NCBI RefSeq assembly: GCF_024614185.1
Contig: NZ_JAHTLF010000018.1
Coordinates: 128,429 to 192,428 of the forward strand
Length of the DNA stretch: 64,000 nucleotides
Direction of reading: 5' to 3'
From: Nocardioides carbamazepini
GTDB lineage: Bacteria > Actinomycetota > Actinomycetes > Propionibacteriales > Nocardioidaceae
Shown piece by piece: positions 8,901 to 16,196 of this stretch (position 1 is the stretch's first letter; the number at the start of each line of letters is the position of its first letter). Position numbers and translations under genes: made by a program. Under the pieces are notes generated by a model. That model searched no databases and was not told the origin of the DNA. It saw nothing but the letters and a program-made list of their open reading frames with translations.

Positions 8901-9142
8901 TCGAAGTACTCCACATGCCCGCCCTGGTAGGACGACACGGCGATGCCCTGCACGTCCTCCTCGATCGCGGCCTCGACGACCTCGGCCACCGAGCGGTTGT
9001 GCCCGAGGTGGATCACCTCGCAGCCCTGGCTCTGGAAGATCCGCCGCATGATGTTGATCGAGGCGTCGTGGCCGTCGAACAGGCTGGACGCCGTCACCAG
9101 GCGGACGGGGTGCTGCGGGACGTGCAGGGCGTGCTCGGGCAT
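5960..9142 (-). CDS. icmF: Fused isobutyryl-CoA mutase IcmF (B12 domain, G-protein chaperone and mutase)
   Basis: This 1060-residue protein has the IcmF order. An N-terminal cobalamin-binding domain (residues 1-130, FDGHDASINIMRR at 22-34) is followed by a MeaI-type GTPase with P-loop GITGTGGSGKSS (198-209) and a C-terminal radical mutase barrel (about 510-1060, including the substrate-site stretch PYTAGVFPFKR). It interconverts isobutyryl-CoA and n-butyryl-CoA (or a related branched pair) with adenosyl-B12, while the GTPase domain protects and reloads the cofactor. The ATG at 9142 has GGAGG eight bases upstream. A divergent MarR gene and a palindromic operator (9171-9189) suggest control by an acyl-CoA-type ligand. 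No B12 riboswitch is visible. Confidence 0.95.
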   Translation of the reverse strand: MPEHALHVPQHPVRLVTASSLFDGHDASINIMRRIFQSQGCEVIHLGHNRSVAEVVEAAIEEDVQGIAVSSYQGGHVEYFEYLTQLLRERGAGHIKVVGGGGGVIVHDEIDRLRSSGVTIFSPEDGQRLGLPGMVNTVVEACDTDLWETGGVTAEQVLSGDRAALARAITGAELGRLDQDLLDRLSEAAAAHAVPVLGITGTGGSGKSSLTDELVRRLRVDQQDKVRVAVLAVDPTRRKGGGALLGDRIRMNSLDLSGHGLDRNQVYFRSLATRGAHEVPEHLVDVLTVIKAAGFDLVVVETPGIGQGDAAIVPFVDTSLYVMTPEFGAASQLEKIDMLDFADAVAINKFERRGAADAMRDVGRQMVRNREAFGQQPADMPVFGTSAATFDDDGVTALYQHLRGLLAGRGLPVGEGLLAPVEGKRSTRIQTVLPADRVRYLAEIAETIRGYHAETEVLVEKARRAQRFTAVADELAEQVGVIEDLAAAAARANDDLPLDVRDQLAAWPGVVASYDEDTATKGRASLAGNRVPRVAVPRFEDHGELVRFWRRENLPGHFPYTAGVFPFKRADEDPARMFAGEGDPFRTNKRFKLLSAHHDVTRLSTAFDSVTLYGRDPDERPDIYGKVGTSGVSVATLEDMKALYDGFDLLAPSTSVSMTINGPAPTVLAFYLNAAMDQARERGLDPYEAIKTVRGTVQADILKEDQGQNTCLFSTEFSLRCMADIQEWFIQQQVRNFYSVSISGYHIAEAGANPISQLAFTLANGFTYVESYLARGMDIDDFAPNLSFFFSNGMDPEYTVIGRVARRIWAIAMRDRYGANERSQKLKYHVQTSGRSLHAQEMDFNDIRTTLQALIAIYDNANSLHTNAYDEAVTTPSTESVRRALAIQLIINREWGLASNENPLQGSYVVDELTDLVETAVLTEFDRISERGGVLGAMETGYQRGRIQDESMLYEHRKHDGTLPIIGVNTFRAPESGDGTPDEIELARATTEEKDSQLVRLRDFQARHTDDATAAITRLKEAATNGENIFAVLMDAARVCSLGQVTEAFFEVGGQYRRNV

Positions 9143-9170
9143 CGGTCCTCCAAACTCCTTGGACCTCCGA

Positions 9171-9189
9171 TAGTAGGACGTCCAAGTAA
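9171..9189. promoter_or_regulatory. Palindromic operator between icmF and marR, shared with the 3-hydroxyacyl-CoA dehydrogenase gene
   Basis: Read on the minus strand the site is TTACTTGGACGTCCTACTA, centred on GACGTC, 29 bp upstream of the icmF ATG. It matches 17 of 19 positions of the perfect palindrome at 18895-18914. A second, wider symmetry (CTTGGAC 9158-9164 and GTCCAAG 9180-9186) overlaps it. Probable binding site for one regulator, possibly the adjacent MarR protein. Confidence 0.7.
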
Positions 9190-9226
9190 TCTGGAAAAGT
9201 CCCCGCATGGCTTAGGGTTCGGAGTC

Positions 9227-9730
9227 GTGCCCGAGTCCCGCCTGCCGTTCGACCCGATCGACCGTGCCGGCGATCTCTGGGAGGAGCACTTCGGCGACGC
9301 GACCGCGATGCGCCTGGCCACGTCGGTGATGCGCGTCCAGCAGCTGATGATCGCGGCGCTCGACGCCGCGCTCAAGCCCTTCGGGCTCACCTTCTCCCGC
9401 TACGAGGTGCTGGTCCTGCTGCTGTTCAGCCAGCGCGGATCGCTGCCGCTCAGCAAGATCGGGGAGCGGCTGATGGTGCACCCCACCTCGGTCACCAGCG
9501 CCATCGACCGCCTCGAGACCCAGGGGTTCGTCGTCCGCGTCCCCGACGAGGCCGACCGCCGTCGTACCCTCGCCCGGCTCACGCCCGAGGGCCGGGCCGT
9601 CGTGCGGAAGGCGACCACGGCGGTCACCGCGATCGACTTCGCCGTCACCGGCCTCAGCGGCGACCAGCAGTCCGAGGCCTACGGCCTGCTGCGGCAGGTC
9701 CGTCAGGCCTCGGGCGACTTCGCGGAGTGA
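9227..9730 (+). CDS. MarR-family transcriptional regulator
   Basis: A 167-residue winged-helix protein with typical MarR features: FSRYEVLVLLLFSQRGSLPL, recognition-helix region MVHPTSVTSAIDRLETQGFV and wing VRVPDEADRRRTLARLTPEG. The GTG at 9227 fits the family length. It is divergent from icmF with an 84-bp shared promoter region containing the palindrome, so it probably regulates icmF and itself. The same palindrome upstream of the 3-hydroxyacyl-CoA dehydrogenase gene suggests a small acyl-CoA regulon (inference). Confidence 0.9.
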   Translation: MPESRLPFDPIDRAGDLWEEHFGDATAMRLATSVMRVQQLMIAALDAALKPFGLTFSRYEVLVLLLFSQRGSLPLSKIGERLMVHPTSVTSAIDRLETQGFVVRVPDEADRRRTLARLTPEGRAVVRKATTAVTAIDFAVTGLSGDQQSEAYGLLRQVRQASGDFAE

Positions 9731-9745
9731 CGCCTCCGGGCGACC

Positions 9746-11359
9746 TCAGTAGACCGTGATCCGCAGCGCCCGCATCTTGGCGTAGAGGGTGGTCCGCGAG
9801 ATCCCCAGCGCCTGGGCGGCCTTGACCTTGTTGCCGTCGTGCTCGCGCAGCGCCTCCACGATGACGGTGCGCTCGGCGCGGTCGATCGGGGCCAGGCGGC
9901 GGGACGGCTCCTGGGTCCGGTAGGCCTCGGGGAGCACGTCGAGGACGACGGCTCCGGTGCGTTGGTGGCGTACGACGTGCTCGACCACGGCACGCAGCTC
10001 GCGCAGGTTGCCCGGCCACGGCTGGGAGGAGAGGGCGCCGAGGGCGCCGGGCGTGAAGTGGAGGGACGGGTCTGCGCCGAGCTCGACTAGCATGGCGCGG
10101 ACCAGCTCGGGGATCTCGTGGGGCCGGCCGGAGAGCGGGGTGAGCAGCCGCCGCTCGGTGCACTCGCCGGCCAGGGCCGCGGCGCGACCGGTGAGACCGT
10201 CGACGGGGCCGCTCACCAGGACCAGGCGCGGCGCCCGGCGCTCGGCCAGGTGGGAGGCGACGAGGTCGAGGAGGTCGTCGGGGAGCAGGTCGACGCCGTC
10301 GACGCACACCGAGCCCTGGCCGGCCCGCACGAGGGCGGCGAAGTTGCGGGCCCAGGCGTCGGAGCCGTCGAGCAGCGCGGACGCCGCGCTCAGGACGGCG
10401 ACCGGCTGGAGGTCGGCGAGCCGCCGGGCCTCGGTCGAGCGACCGGAGCCCGGCGGGCCGGAGACCAGCAGGGGCGCGTGCGTGGCGCCCGCCTCCGCGA
10501 CCGGGCGGGGTCGCCGGGGCTCGCGGTGGGGCTCGACGTGGAGGAGCGCGCCGCCGCGGGCGCCGCCGACGCGCGCCGCCTCGACCCGGACCTCCAGCCC
10601 GGACTCGAGGGTCAGGTCGATCGACGCCTCGTCGCGGACGTCCGAGGCCAGCATCCGCAGCAGCGCCACGTCGGTCGAGCCGAGCAGGTCCGCGGCGGCC
10701 TGGTTGGACATCAGCAGGTCGTTGCCGATCGCGACCACCGCCCGCCGCCGGCTGGCGGCGGCCTGGAAGGCGGCGAGCAGCTGCTTCTCGGAGACCCGGC
10801 TCCCGTCCAGCAGCCGCTGCTCGATGTCCGCCACGGCGCGGGCCACGAGGGGCGGCAGGAGCGGGCTGGCCTCCTCCATCAGCGCCGTGATGTCGAGGAC
10901 GCCCTCGATCCTGCGGGTCGTGGGGTGGAAGATCGGGTGGCCGTAGCAGCTGAACCGGCGCAGGGCCACGGCGAAGTGCTCGCGGCCGTTGACCGAGATG
11001 CTGGTCCGCGTCTCCAGGACCGTGCCGAGCGCATTGGTCCCGACCGCCTCCTCCAGGAGTGAGGCGCCGACGTCCAGGCCGAGATTGTCGAAGGCGCGGC
11101 GGGCTCCCGTGTCACCGCACCAGCGCTGCGCGATCCGACCGTCGCGGTCGACGAGGAGGGTGCCGAACATGGTGCCCTCGAGCTGCTCGTTGAGCTCGTC
11201 GAGCACCGGGGACGCCGCCATCTGCAGGGGAGTCGTGTGGTCGACGTCGCCGTACGTCAGGTGGTCCAGCGCCGAGCCCGGGGTCAGCCCGGCGAGCTCG
11301 GCGCGTCGCCAGGACTTCGCGATCGGGTCGCGGAGGTCGTCGTGTGTCTCCGTCGTCAC
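9746..11359 (-). CDS. GAF/AAA/Fis-type transcriptional regulator (AcoR-like, no sigma-54 contact motif)
   Basis: The 537-residue protein has an N-terminal GAF-like sensor (about 60-170, including LLEEAVGTNALGTVLE, the AcoR-family signature), a degenerate AAA+ domain and a C-terminal Fis helix-turn-helix (NKVKAAQALGISRTTLYAKM). The Walker A reads GPPGSGRST (301-309) with Arg in place of the catalytic Lys, and the GAFTGA loop that touches sigma-54 is missing. It therefore probably activates a sigma-70-type promoter, as expected in an actinobacterium. GTG 11359 has AGGGAGA upstream. It is divergent from the alcohol dehydrogenase operon, with a TGTCCAG-N3-CTGAACA box in between. Confidence 0.88.
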   Translation of the reverse strand: MTTETHDDLRDPIAKSWRRAELAGLTPGSALDHLTYGDVDHTTPLQMAASPVLDELNEQLEGTMFGTLLVDRDGRIAQRWCGDTGARRAFDNLGLDVGASLLEEAVGTNALGTVLETRTSISVNGREHFAVALRRFSCYGHPIFHPTTRRIEGVLDITALMEEASPLLPPLVARAVADIEQRLLDGSRVSEKQLLAAFQAAASRRRAVVAIGNDLLMSNQAAADLLGSTDVALLRMLASDVRDEASIDLTLESGLEVRVEAARVGGARGGALLHVEPHREPRRPRPVAEAGATHAPLLVSGPPGSGRSTEARRLADLQPVAVLSAASALLDGSDAWARNFAALVRAGQGSVCVDGVDLLPDDLLDLVASHLAERRAPRLVLVSGPVDGLTGRAAALAGECTERRLLTPLSGRPHEIPELVRAMLVELGADPSLHFTPGALGALSSQPWPGNLRELRAVVEHVVRHQRTGAVVLDVLPEAYRTQEPSRRLAPIDRAERTVIVEALREHDGNKVKAAQALGISRTTLYAKMRALRITVY

Positions 11360-11425
11360 GCGTCTCTCCCTGGGTCGGCTCATCGTGGCGGCCGTCACAG
11401 TATGCGAACCAGGGTTGGGAGGCGG

Positions 11426-11443
11426 TTGTCCAGTTTCTGAACA
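11426..11443. promoter_or_regulatory. Candidate activator box upstream of adh
   Basis: TTGTCCAGTTTCTGAACA, an imperfect inverted repeat TGTCCAG-N3-CTGAACA, lies midway between the divergent regulator and adh. The same sequence, differing only in the three spacer bases, precedes the aldehyde dehydrogenase gene at 14497-14514. Confidence 0.65.
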
Positions 11444-11515
11444 CTCGTGCGCGGCCGGTCTTGCGAGTGTGGCGGGCATCACCCCAGCCCGTCCCGGCGA
11501 GATCAGGAGAACCTC

Positions 11516-12628
11516 ATGAAGACCAAGGCCGCAGTCGTCTACGAGACCGGCAAGCCGATCGTGATCGAGGAGCTGACCCTCGACAAGCCCCGCGAGGGCG
11601 AGGTACTGATCCGCTACACCCACGCCGGCCTGTGCCACTCCGACGTCCACATCGCCCACGGCGACCTGGAGGCCAGGCTGCCGATGGTCCTGGGCCACGA
11701 GGGCGCCGGCATCATCGAGGAGGTCGGCCCCGGCGTCACCCGGGTCAAGGTGGGTGACCACGTCGTGTGCTCGTTCATCCCCAACTGCGGCACCTGTCGC
11801 TACTGCGCCAACGGCCAGCAGTCGATCTGCGACATGGGCGCCACCATCCTCGACGGCTACCTGCCCGGCGAGCGCTTCCCGATCACCGGGCCGGCCGGCG
11901 ACTACGGCGCGATGTGCATGCTCGGCACGTTCAGCCAGTACGGCGTGATCCACCAGAACTCCTGCGTCAAGGTGGACGACGACCTGCCGCTCGAGAAGGC
12001 CGTGCTGGTCGGCTGCGGCGTGCCCACCGGCTGGGGCGCCGCGGTCAACACCGCGGAGGTCAAGGCCGGCCAGACCGTCGTCATCATGGGCATCGGCGGC
12101 ATCGGCATCAACGCGGTCCAGGGTGCCGCGCTGGCCGGGGCGAAGAACGTCATCGCGATCGACCCGCTCGCCAACAAGCGCGAGAAGGCGATGGAGCTCG
12201 GCGCCACGCACGCGTTCGAGTCCGCCGAGCTCGCCATGGAGACCATCACCAACCTGACCCGCGGCCAGATGGCCGACTCCGCCATCCTCACGCCCGGCCT
12301 GATGACCTCCGAGATCGTCTCCGACGGCTTCAACGCGGTGGGCAAGGGCGGCAAGGTCGTGCTGACCGGCCTCAACAAGCTGGAGGAGACGAACATCCAG
12401 CTGCCCGGGTCCGTGCTCACCCTCTACCGCAAGGAGCTGCGCGGCAGCCTCTTCGGCGACTGCAACCCGACCGTCGACATCCCGCGGATCCTCGGCCTCT
12501 ACCAGGCCGGCGACCTCAAGCTCGACGAGATCGTCACCCGCACCTACACCCTCGACCAGGTCAACGAGGGCTACGACGACCTCCTCAACGGCAAGAACAT
12601 CCGCGGCGTCGTCATCCACGAGCACTGA
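11516..12628 (+). CDS. Zinc-dependent alcohol dehydrogenase, NDMA-dependent type
   Basis: The 370-residue MDR-superfamily protein opens with MKTKAAVVYETGKP, as in NDMA-dependent (mycofactocin-associated) actinobacterial alcohol dehydrogenases. Catalytic zinc ligands are Cys40 and the GHE at 60-62. The structural zinc cysteines are C91, C94, C97 and C105. A Rossmann motif GIGGIGIN occurs near residue 200. It oxidises a primary alcohol to an aldehyde, with a tightly bound nicotinamide cofactor expected for the family. AGGAGA precedes ATG 11516. Its stop overlaps the start of the MoxR gene (ATGA). Mycofactocin biosynthesis genes are not in the window. Confidence 0.88.
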   Translation: MKTKAAVVYETGKPIVIEELTLDKPREGEVLIRYTHAGLCHSDVHIAHGDLEARLPMVLGHEGAGIIEEVGPGVTRVKVGDHVVCSFIPNCGTCRYCANGQQSICDMGATILDGYLPGERFPITGPAGDYGAMCMLGTFSQYGVIHQNSCVKVDDDLPLEKAVLVGCGVPTGWGAAVNTAEVKAGQTVVIMGIGGIGINAVQGAALAGAKNVIAIDPLANKREKAMELGATHAFESAELAMETITNLTRGQMADSAILTPGLMTSEIVSDGFNAVGKGGKVVLTGLNKLEETNIQLPGSVLTLYRKELRGSLFGDCNPTVDIPRILGLYQAGDLKLDEIVTRTYTLDQVNEGYDDLLNGKNIRGVVIHEH

Positions 12629-13533
12629 TGACCGCTGTGCTCGCGGCGCTCGCGGTCGTCGACCGGGCGCGGGAGACCGAGCTCCTCGAGGCGGCACTGG
12701 CCAGCGGCGCCCACGTCGTCCTCGAGGGGCCTCCCGGCACCGGCAAGACCACGCTGCTGCGCCGGGTCGCGGCCGGCCGGGACCGCTCGTTCGCACTGGT
12801 CGAGGGCAACGCGGAGCTGACCCCGGCCCGGCTGGTCGGCCACTTCGACCCCGCCCTGGTGCTCAGCCGGGGCTACCAGCCGGACGTCTTCGTCGACGGC
12901 CCGCTGCTCACCGCGATGCGCGAGGGCGGGCTTCTCTACGTCGAGGAGCTCAACCGGGTGCCCGAGGAGACCCTCAACACGCTGCTCACCGTGATGTCCG
13001 AGCGGGAGATCGTCGTACCCCGGCTCGGGGCGGTGCGCGCGGCACCAGGCTTCGCGGTCGTCGCCGCCATGAACCCGTACGACGCCGTCGGCACCGCGCG
13101 GGTGTCGTCGGCGGTCTACGACCGCACCTGCCGGATCGCGATGGGCTACCAGTCCGCCGAGGCCGAGGCGCAGATCCTCGCGCAGCGCGCGCCGGTGCCG
13201 TCCGACGGCTGGCGGGACCGGGCGGTCGCGCTGGTCCGGGCCACCCGCGAGCACCCCGAGCTGCGGGTGGGCTCGTCGGTGCGCGGCACCATCGACCTGG
13301 CCGGGATCAACCATCAGCTGGCCCGGGCCCGGGATGTGGCCGAGGACGACTGGCGCAGCGGCCTGGACGCCGCGCTGGTGGCGCTGAGCGGCCGGGTCCG
13401 GGTGGACGAGTCGTCGACCCGGCGGCCCGAGGAGGTCATCACCGATCTCTATGTCGCGCACTTCGGGCCGGACCCCGACCAGGCGACCGACGCCCCCGAG
13501 GCGGGGGAGGAGTCCCGCTCGGGGGAAGCCTGA
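12628..13533 (+). CDS. MoxR-type AAA+ ATPase
   Basis: A 301-residue AAA+ protein of the MoxR/CbbQ kind. Walker A is GPPGTGKT (34-41), Walker B is LLYVEELNR (102-110), followed by the sensor region VVAAMNPYDAVGTARVSSAV. MoxR ATPases act with von Willebrand A proteins as maturation chaperones for metal or cofactor enzymes. Here the pair lies directly downstream of the alcohol dehydrogenase (ATGA overlap at 12626-12630), so it probably matures or activates that dehydrogenase. A perfect hairpin follows its stop codon. Confidence 0.88.
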   Translation: MTAVLAALAVVDRARETELLEAALASGAHVVLEGPPGTGKTTLLRRVAAGRDRSFALVEGNAELTPARLVGHFDPALVLSRGYQPDVFVDGPLLTAMREGGLLYVEELNRVPEETLNTLLTVMSEREIVVPRLGAVRAAPGFAVVAAMNPYDAVGTARVSSAVYDRTCRIAMGYQSAEAEAQILAQRAPVPSDGWRDRAVALVRATREHPELRVGSSVRGTIDLAGINHQLARARDVAEDDWRSGLDAALVALSGRVRVDESSTRRPEEVITDLYVAHFGPDPDQATDAPEAGEESRSGEA

Positions 13534-13556
13534 GCCCGCCCCCTGCGGGGGCGGGC
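13534..13556 (+). terminator. Perfect GC hairpin just after moxR
   Basis: GCCCGCCCCC (13534-13543), loop TGC, GGGGGCGGGC (13547-13556), starting one base after the MoxR stop codon. It lacks a T tract. It may reduce transcription into the VWA gene, and it limits how far upstream that gene can start. Confidence 0.5.
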
Positions 13557-13688
13557 GGAACGCCACCGTCCCCACCGCCCGCCTCCCGGCGGGGACGCCC
13601 GGACCGGACGCACGGTCGCTCCGAGCTGGCCCGGAACCCGCGCTTCGAGGAGCTCTCGCCGGAGGTCGGCGAGCTCGACGTCGAGGCC

Positions 13689-14486
13689 GTGGAGGCAGCC
13701 GTCGCCGAGGATCCGGACGACGTGCTGCCGCTGCTGGCGCTGATGAGCCGGGCCACCGATCCCGCGCTCCGGGCGCGGGTGCAGGCCCTCGTGCCGCGGC
13801 TCGTGCTCGAACGCGCGCGCAGCGGACCGCACGGCCGGATCGGCGCAGGCCGGCTGCGACCGGTCCGGGCCGACCGCGGCGGTGACCTCGACCTCGACGC
13901 CTCGCTGGAGGCGGTCGCGGTGGCGCGCGGAGAGGGGCGTCCGCCGTCCCTCGACGAGCTCACGTCGTCGGTGTGGGAGCGGCCGGCGACCGCGCTGTGC
14001 CTGCTCGTCGACCGGTCCGGCTCGATGGACGGGCAGCGGTTGGCGACCGCCGCGATGGCCGCCGCGGCCTGCGCGCTGCGGGCGGCGGAGTCGGGAGGCG
14101 AGCTCGCCGTCGTCGCCTTCGACCGCCGGGCCGAGGCGGTGGTCGTCCTCGGGACGGCGAGCCCCGCCCGTCGTACCGTCGAACGGGTGCTGGGCCTGCG
14201 CGGCCACGGCATGACCTCGCTCGACGCCGCCCTGCGCGCCGCGCGCGAACAGCTCGCCGGGGCGCGGGCGCGGCGCCGGATCACCGTGCTGCTCTCGGAC
14301 TGCCGGGTGACCGACGACGTCGATCCACTGCCCGCCGCGCGCGCGCTCGACGAGCTGTTGATCGTCGCGCCGGCGTCGGACGACGACGAGGCGCGCCGAT
14401 TCGCCCGCGAGGCCGGTGCCCGGGTCGCCTCGCTCGACAGGCTCGCCGAGCTCCCCACGGTGCTCGACACCCTGCTCGCCCCCTAG
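13689..14486 (+). CDS. VWA-domain protein, partner of MoxR (start uncertain)
   Basis: The von Willebrand A domain is clear. The MIDAS sequence is DRSGS (residues 108-112 from the GTG), with the later metal-site region GHGMTSLDAAL and LLSDCR. With MoxR it should form a chaperone for the alcohol dehydrogenase encoded upstream. GTG 13689 is the first conventional start in the frame, but the frame continues upstream with strongly coding-like codons to about 13617 (translated ELARNPRFEELSPEVGELD). No ATG, GTG or TTG occurs there, so the true start may be a CTG (for example 13626), or the sequence may hold a frameshift. Confidence 0.75.
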   Translation: MEAAVAEDPDDVLPLLALMSRATDPALRARVQALVPRLVLERARSGPHGRIGAGRLRPVRADRGGDLDLDASLEAVAVARGEGRPPSLDELTSSVWERPATALCLLVDRSGSMDGQRLATAAMAAAACALRAAESGGELAVVAFDRRAEAVVVLGTASPARRTVERVLGLRGHGMTSLDAALRAAREQLAGARARRRITVLLSDCRVTDDVDPLPAARALDELLIVAPASDDDEARRFAREAGARVASLDRLAELPTVLDTLLAP

Positions 14487-14496
14487 GGATGGGGGA

Positions 14497-14514
14497 TTGT
14501 CCAGAACCTGAACA
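14497..14514. promoter_or_regulatory. Second activator box, upstream of the aldehyde dehydrogenase gene
   Basis: TTGTCCAGAACCTGAACA, identical to the adh box at 11426-11443 outside the three spacer bases, 91 bp upstream of the aldehyde dehydrogenase ATG. This supports one regulator controlling both units. Confidence 0.65.
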
Positions 14515-14604
14515 TCCCCGGGCCTCCAGCGAGACGACGCTCACTGCGACACCCCCATTCCGACCGATCCAGTTCACCCCGTTCATCCCGACCACGGAGG
14601 ATCC

Positions 14605-16113
14605 ATGACCGACCTGCTCGTCCCCACCGACCACGCCGTGCTCCCGCAGGTGCGCGACTGGCTCGCCCGCCCCAAGGGCCTGTTCATCGGCGGCTCCTGG
14701 GTGGACGCCGCCTCCGGGCGCACCTTCGAGACCCGCGACCCCGCCACCGGCCGGGTGCTGACGCAGGTCGCGCACGGCGAGGCCGTCGACGTCGACCGCG
14801 CGGTGCGCGCCGCCCGGACCGCCTTCGAGGGCGAGTGGGCGCTGTGGACGCCGGCCCAGCGGCAGCGGCTGCTCTTCAAGATCGGCGAGGCGATCTACGA
14901 CCACGCCGAGGAGCTCGCCCAGCTCGAGTCGCTCGACAACGGCAAGTCCGCGGGGGTCGCGCAGGCCGTCGACATCACCTGGGTCGCCGAGCTGTTCCAG
15001 TACTACGCCGGCTGGGCCACCAAGATCGAGGGCCGCACCATCCCGGTCTCCGTCCCGTGGGCGCCGGGCGCCCAGTGGCACGCCTACACCCTGCGCGAGC
15101 CGGTCGGTGTCTGCGGCGCCATCGTGCCGTGGAACTTCCCGCTGCTGATGGCCGCCTTCAAGATCCCGGTCGCGCTCACCTGCGGCAACACCGTGGTGCT
15201 CAAGCCGGCCGAGGACACCCCGCTCACCGCGCTTCGTCTCGCCGAGATCATGGCCGAGTGCGGCCTGCCGGACGGCGTCTTCAACGTCGTGACCGGCTAC
15301 GGCGACGCCGGTGCGGCGCTGGCCGGGCACGACGACGTCGACAAGATCGCCTTCACCGGGTCCACCGAGGTCGGCAAGCTCATCGTCGACGCCGCCAAGG
15401 GCAACCTGAAGAAGGTCAGCCTCGAGCTCGGTGGGAAGAGCCCCCAGGTCGTCTTCGCCGACGCCGACCTCGACCTCGCCATCCCGGGCACCGCCTCGGG
15501 CTTCCTCTTCAACCACGGCCAGACCTGCACCAGCGGCACCCGGCTGCTCGTCGAGGACCGGATCTTCGACGAGTTCACCCAGGGCGTCGCCGAGGTCGCG
15601 GCCGCGAGCAAGCTCGGGCCCGGCCTGGACCCGACCTCCACCGTCGGCCCGCTGGTCTCGCAAACGCAGCTCGACCGGGTCCTCGGGTACGTCGACCAGG
15701 GGCTACGCGACGGCGCCCGGGCCCTCACCGGCGGGCGCCGGCACGGGGACGAGGGCTTCTACGTGGAGCCGACCGTGCTCGTCGACGTCGACTCCTCGTT
15801 CAGCGTCTACCGCGAGGAGATCTTCGGTCCGGTCGTGGTCGCCACCCCGTTCAGCGCGGAGCGTGGCGTCGCGGCGGCGGCCAACGACACGCCGTACGGC
15901 CTCGCCGCGTCGGTCTGGACGAAGGACGTCACCAAGGCCCACCGCACCGCCCGCCAGATCAAGGCGGGCACGGTGTGGATCAACTGCCACAACGCCTTCG
16001 ACGCCGCGATGCCGTTCGGCGGCTACAAGCAGTCCGGCTGGGGCCGCGAGCTCGGCGCGTCGGCCATCGACGCCTACACCGAGCAGAAGTCGGTCAACGC
16101 GCTGCTGGCCTGA
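14605..16113 (+). CDS. NAD(P)-dependent aldehyde dehydrogenase
   Basis: The 502-residue protein is a full-length class 1/2-type ALDH. It shows IVPWNFPLLMAAFKIPVAL, the nucleotide-site VVLKPAEDTPL, FTGSTEVGK, general-base Glu274 in LELGGKSP and nucleophile Cys308 in GQTCTSGTR. It oxidises the aldehyde made by the upstream alcohol dehydrogenase to the acid, which the acyl-CoA synthetase encoded downstream could activate. ATG 14605 follows GGAGG. The shared upstream box indicates co-regulation with adh. Confidence 0.92.
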   Translation: MTDLLVPTDHAVLPQVRDWLARPKGLFIGGSWVDAASGRTFETRDPATGRVLTQVAHGEAVDVDRAVRAARTAFEGEWALWTPAQRQRLLFKIGEAIYDHAEELAQLESLDNGKSAGVAQAVDITWVAELFQYYAGWATKIEGRTIPVSVPWAPGAQWHAYTLREPVGVCGAIVPWNFPLLMAAFKIPVALTCGNTVVLKPAEDTPLTALRLAEIMAECGLPDGVFNVVTGYGDAGAALAGHDDVDKIAFTGSTEVGKLIVDAAKGNLKKVSLELGGKSPQVVFADADLDLAIPGTASGFLFNHGQTCTSGTRLLVEDRIFDEFTQGVAEVAAASKLGPGLDPTSTVGPLVSQTQLDRVLGYVDQGLRDGARALTGGRRHGDEGFYVEPTVLVDVDSSFSVYREEIFGPVVVATPFSAERGVAAAANDTPYGLAASVWTKDVTKAHRTARQIKAGTVWINCHNAFDAAMPFGGYKQSGWGRELGASAIDAYTEQKSVNALLA

Positions 16114-16135
16114 CCCCGTCCACCGGTCCATCGCT

Positions 16136-16171
16136 CCGGCGCGGTGCCCTCGATCGAGGGTGCCGCGCCGG
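16136..16171 (+). terminator. Long hairpin between aldehyde dehydrogenase and acyl-CoA synthetase genes
   Basis: Arms 16136-16152 and 16155-16171 pair over 17 positions (two as G-U in RNA) around a minimal AT loop. It sits 22 bp after the dehydrogenase stop and 26 bp before the next start. It may be an attenuator or an mRNA-stabilising stem; there is no T tract. Confidence 0.5.
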
Positions 16172-16196
16172 CCGCCTTCCGACGAGAGTGAGCACC

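Noticed and set aside
7349..9226. Plus-strand frame ahead of the MarR gene
   Set aside because: Antisense to icmF, whose domains are unambiguous; MarR starts at GTG 9227.
9143..9226. Cobalamin riboswitch upstream of icmF
   Set aside because: The 84-bp divergent region is too short and lacks a B12 box; the palindrome explains it better.
9746..12796. A very long minus-strand frame extending the regulator through the alcohol dehydrogenase gene
   Set aside because: Only the part up to GTG 11359 has family similarity and a ribosome-binding site; the rest is the open antisense frame of adh, normal in high-GC DNA.
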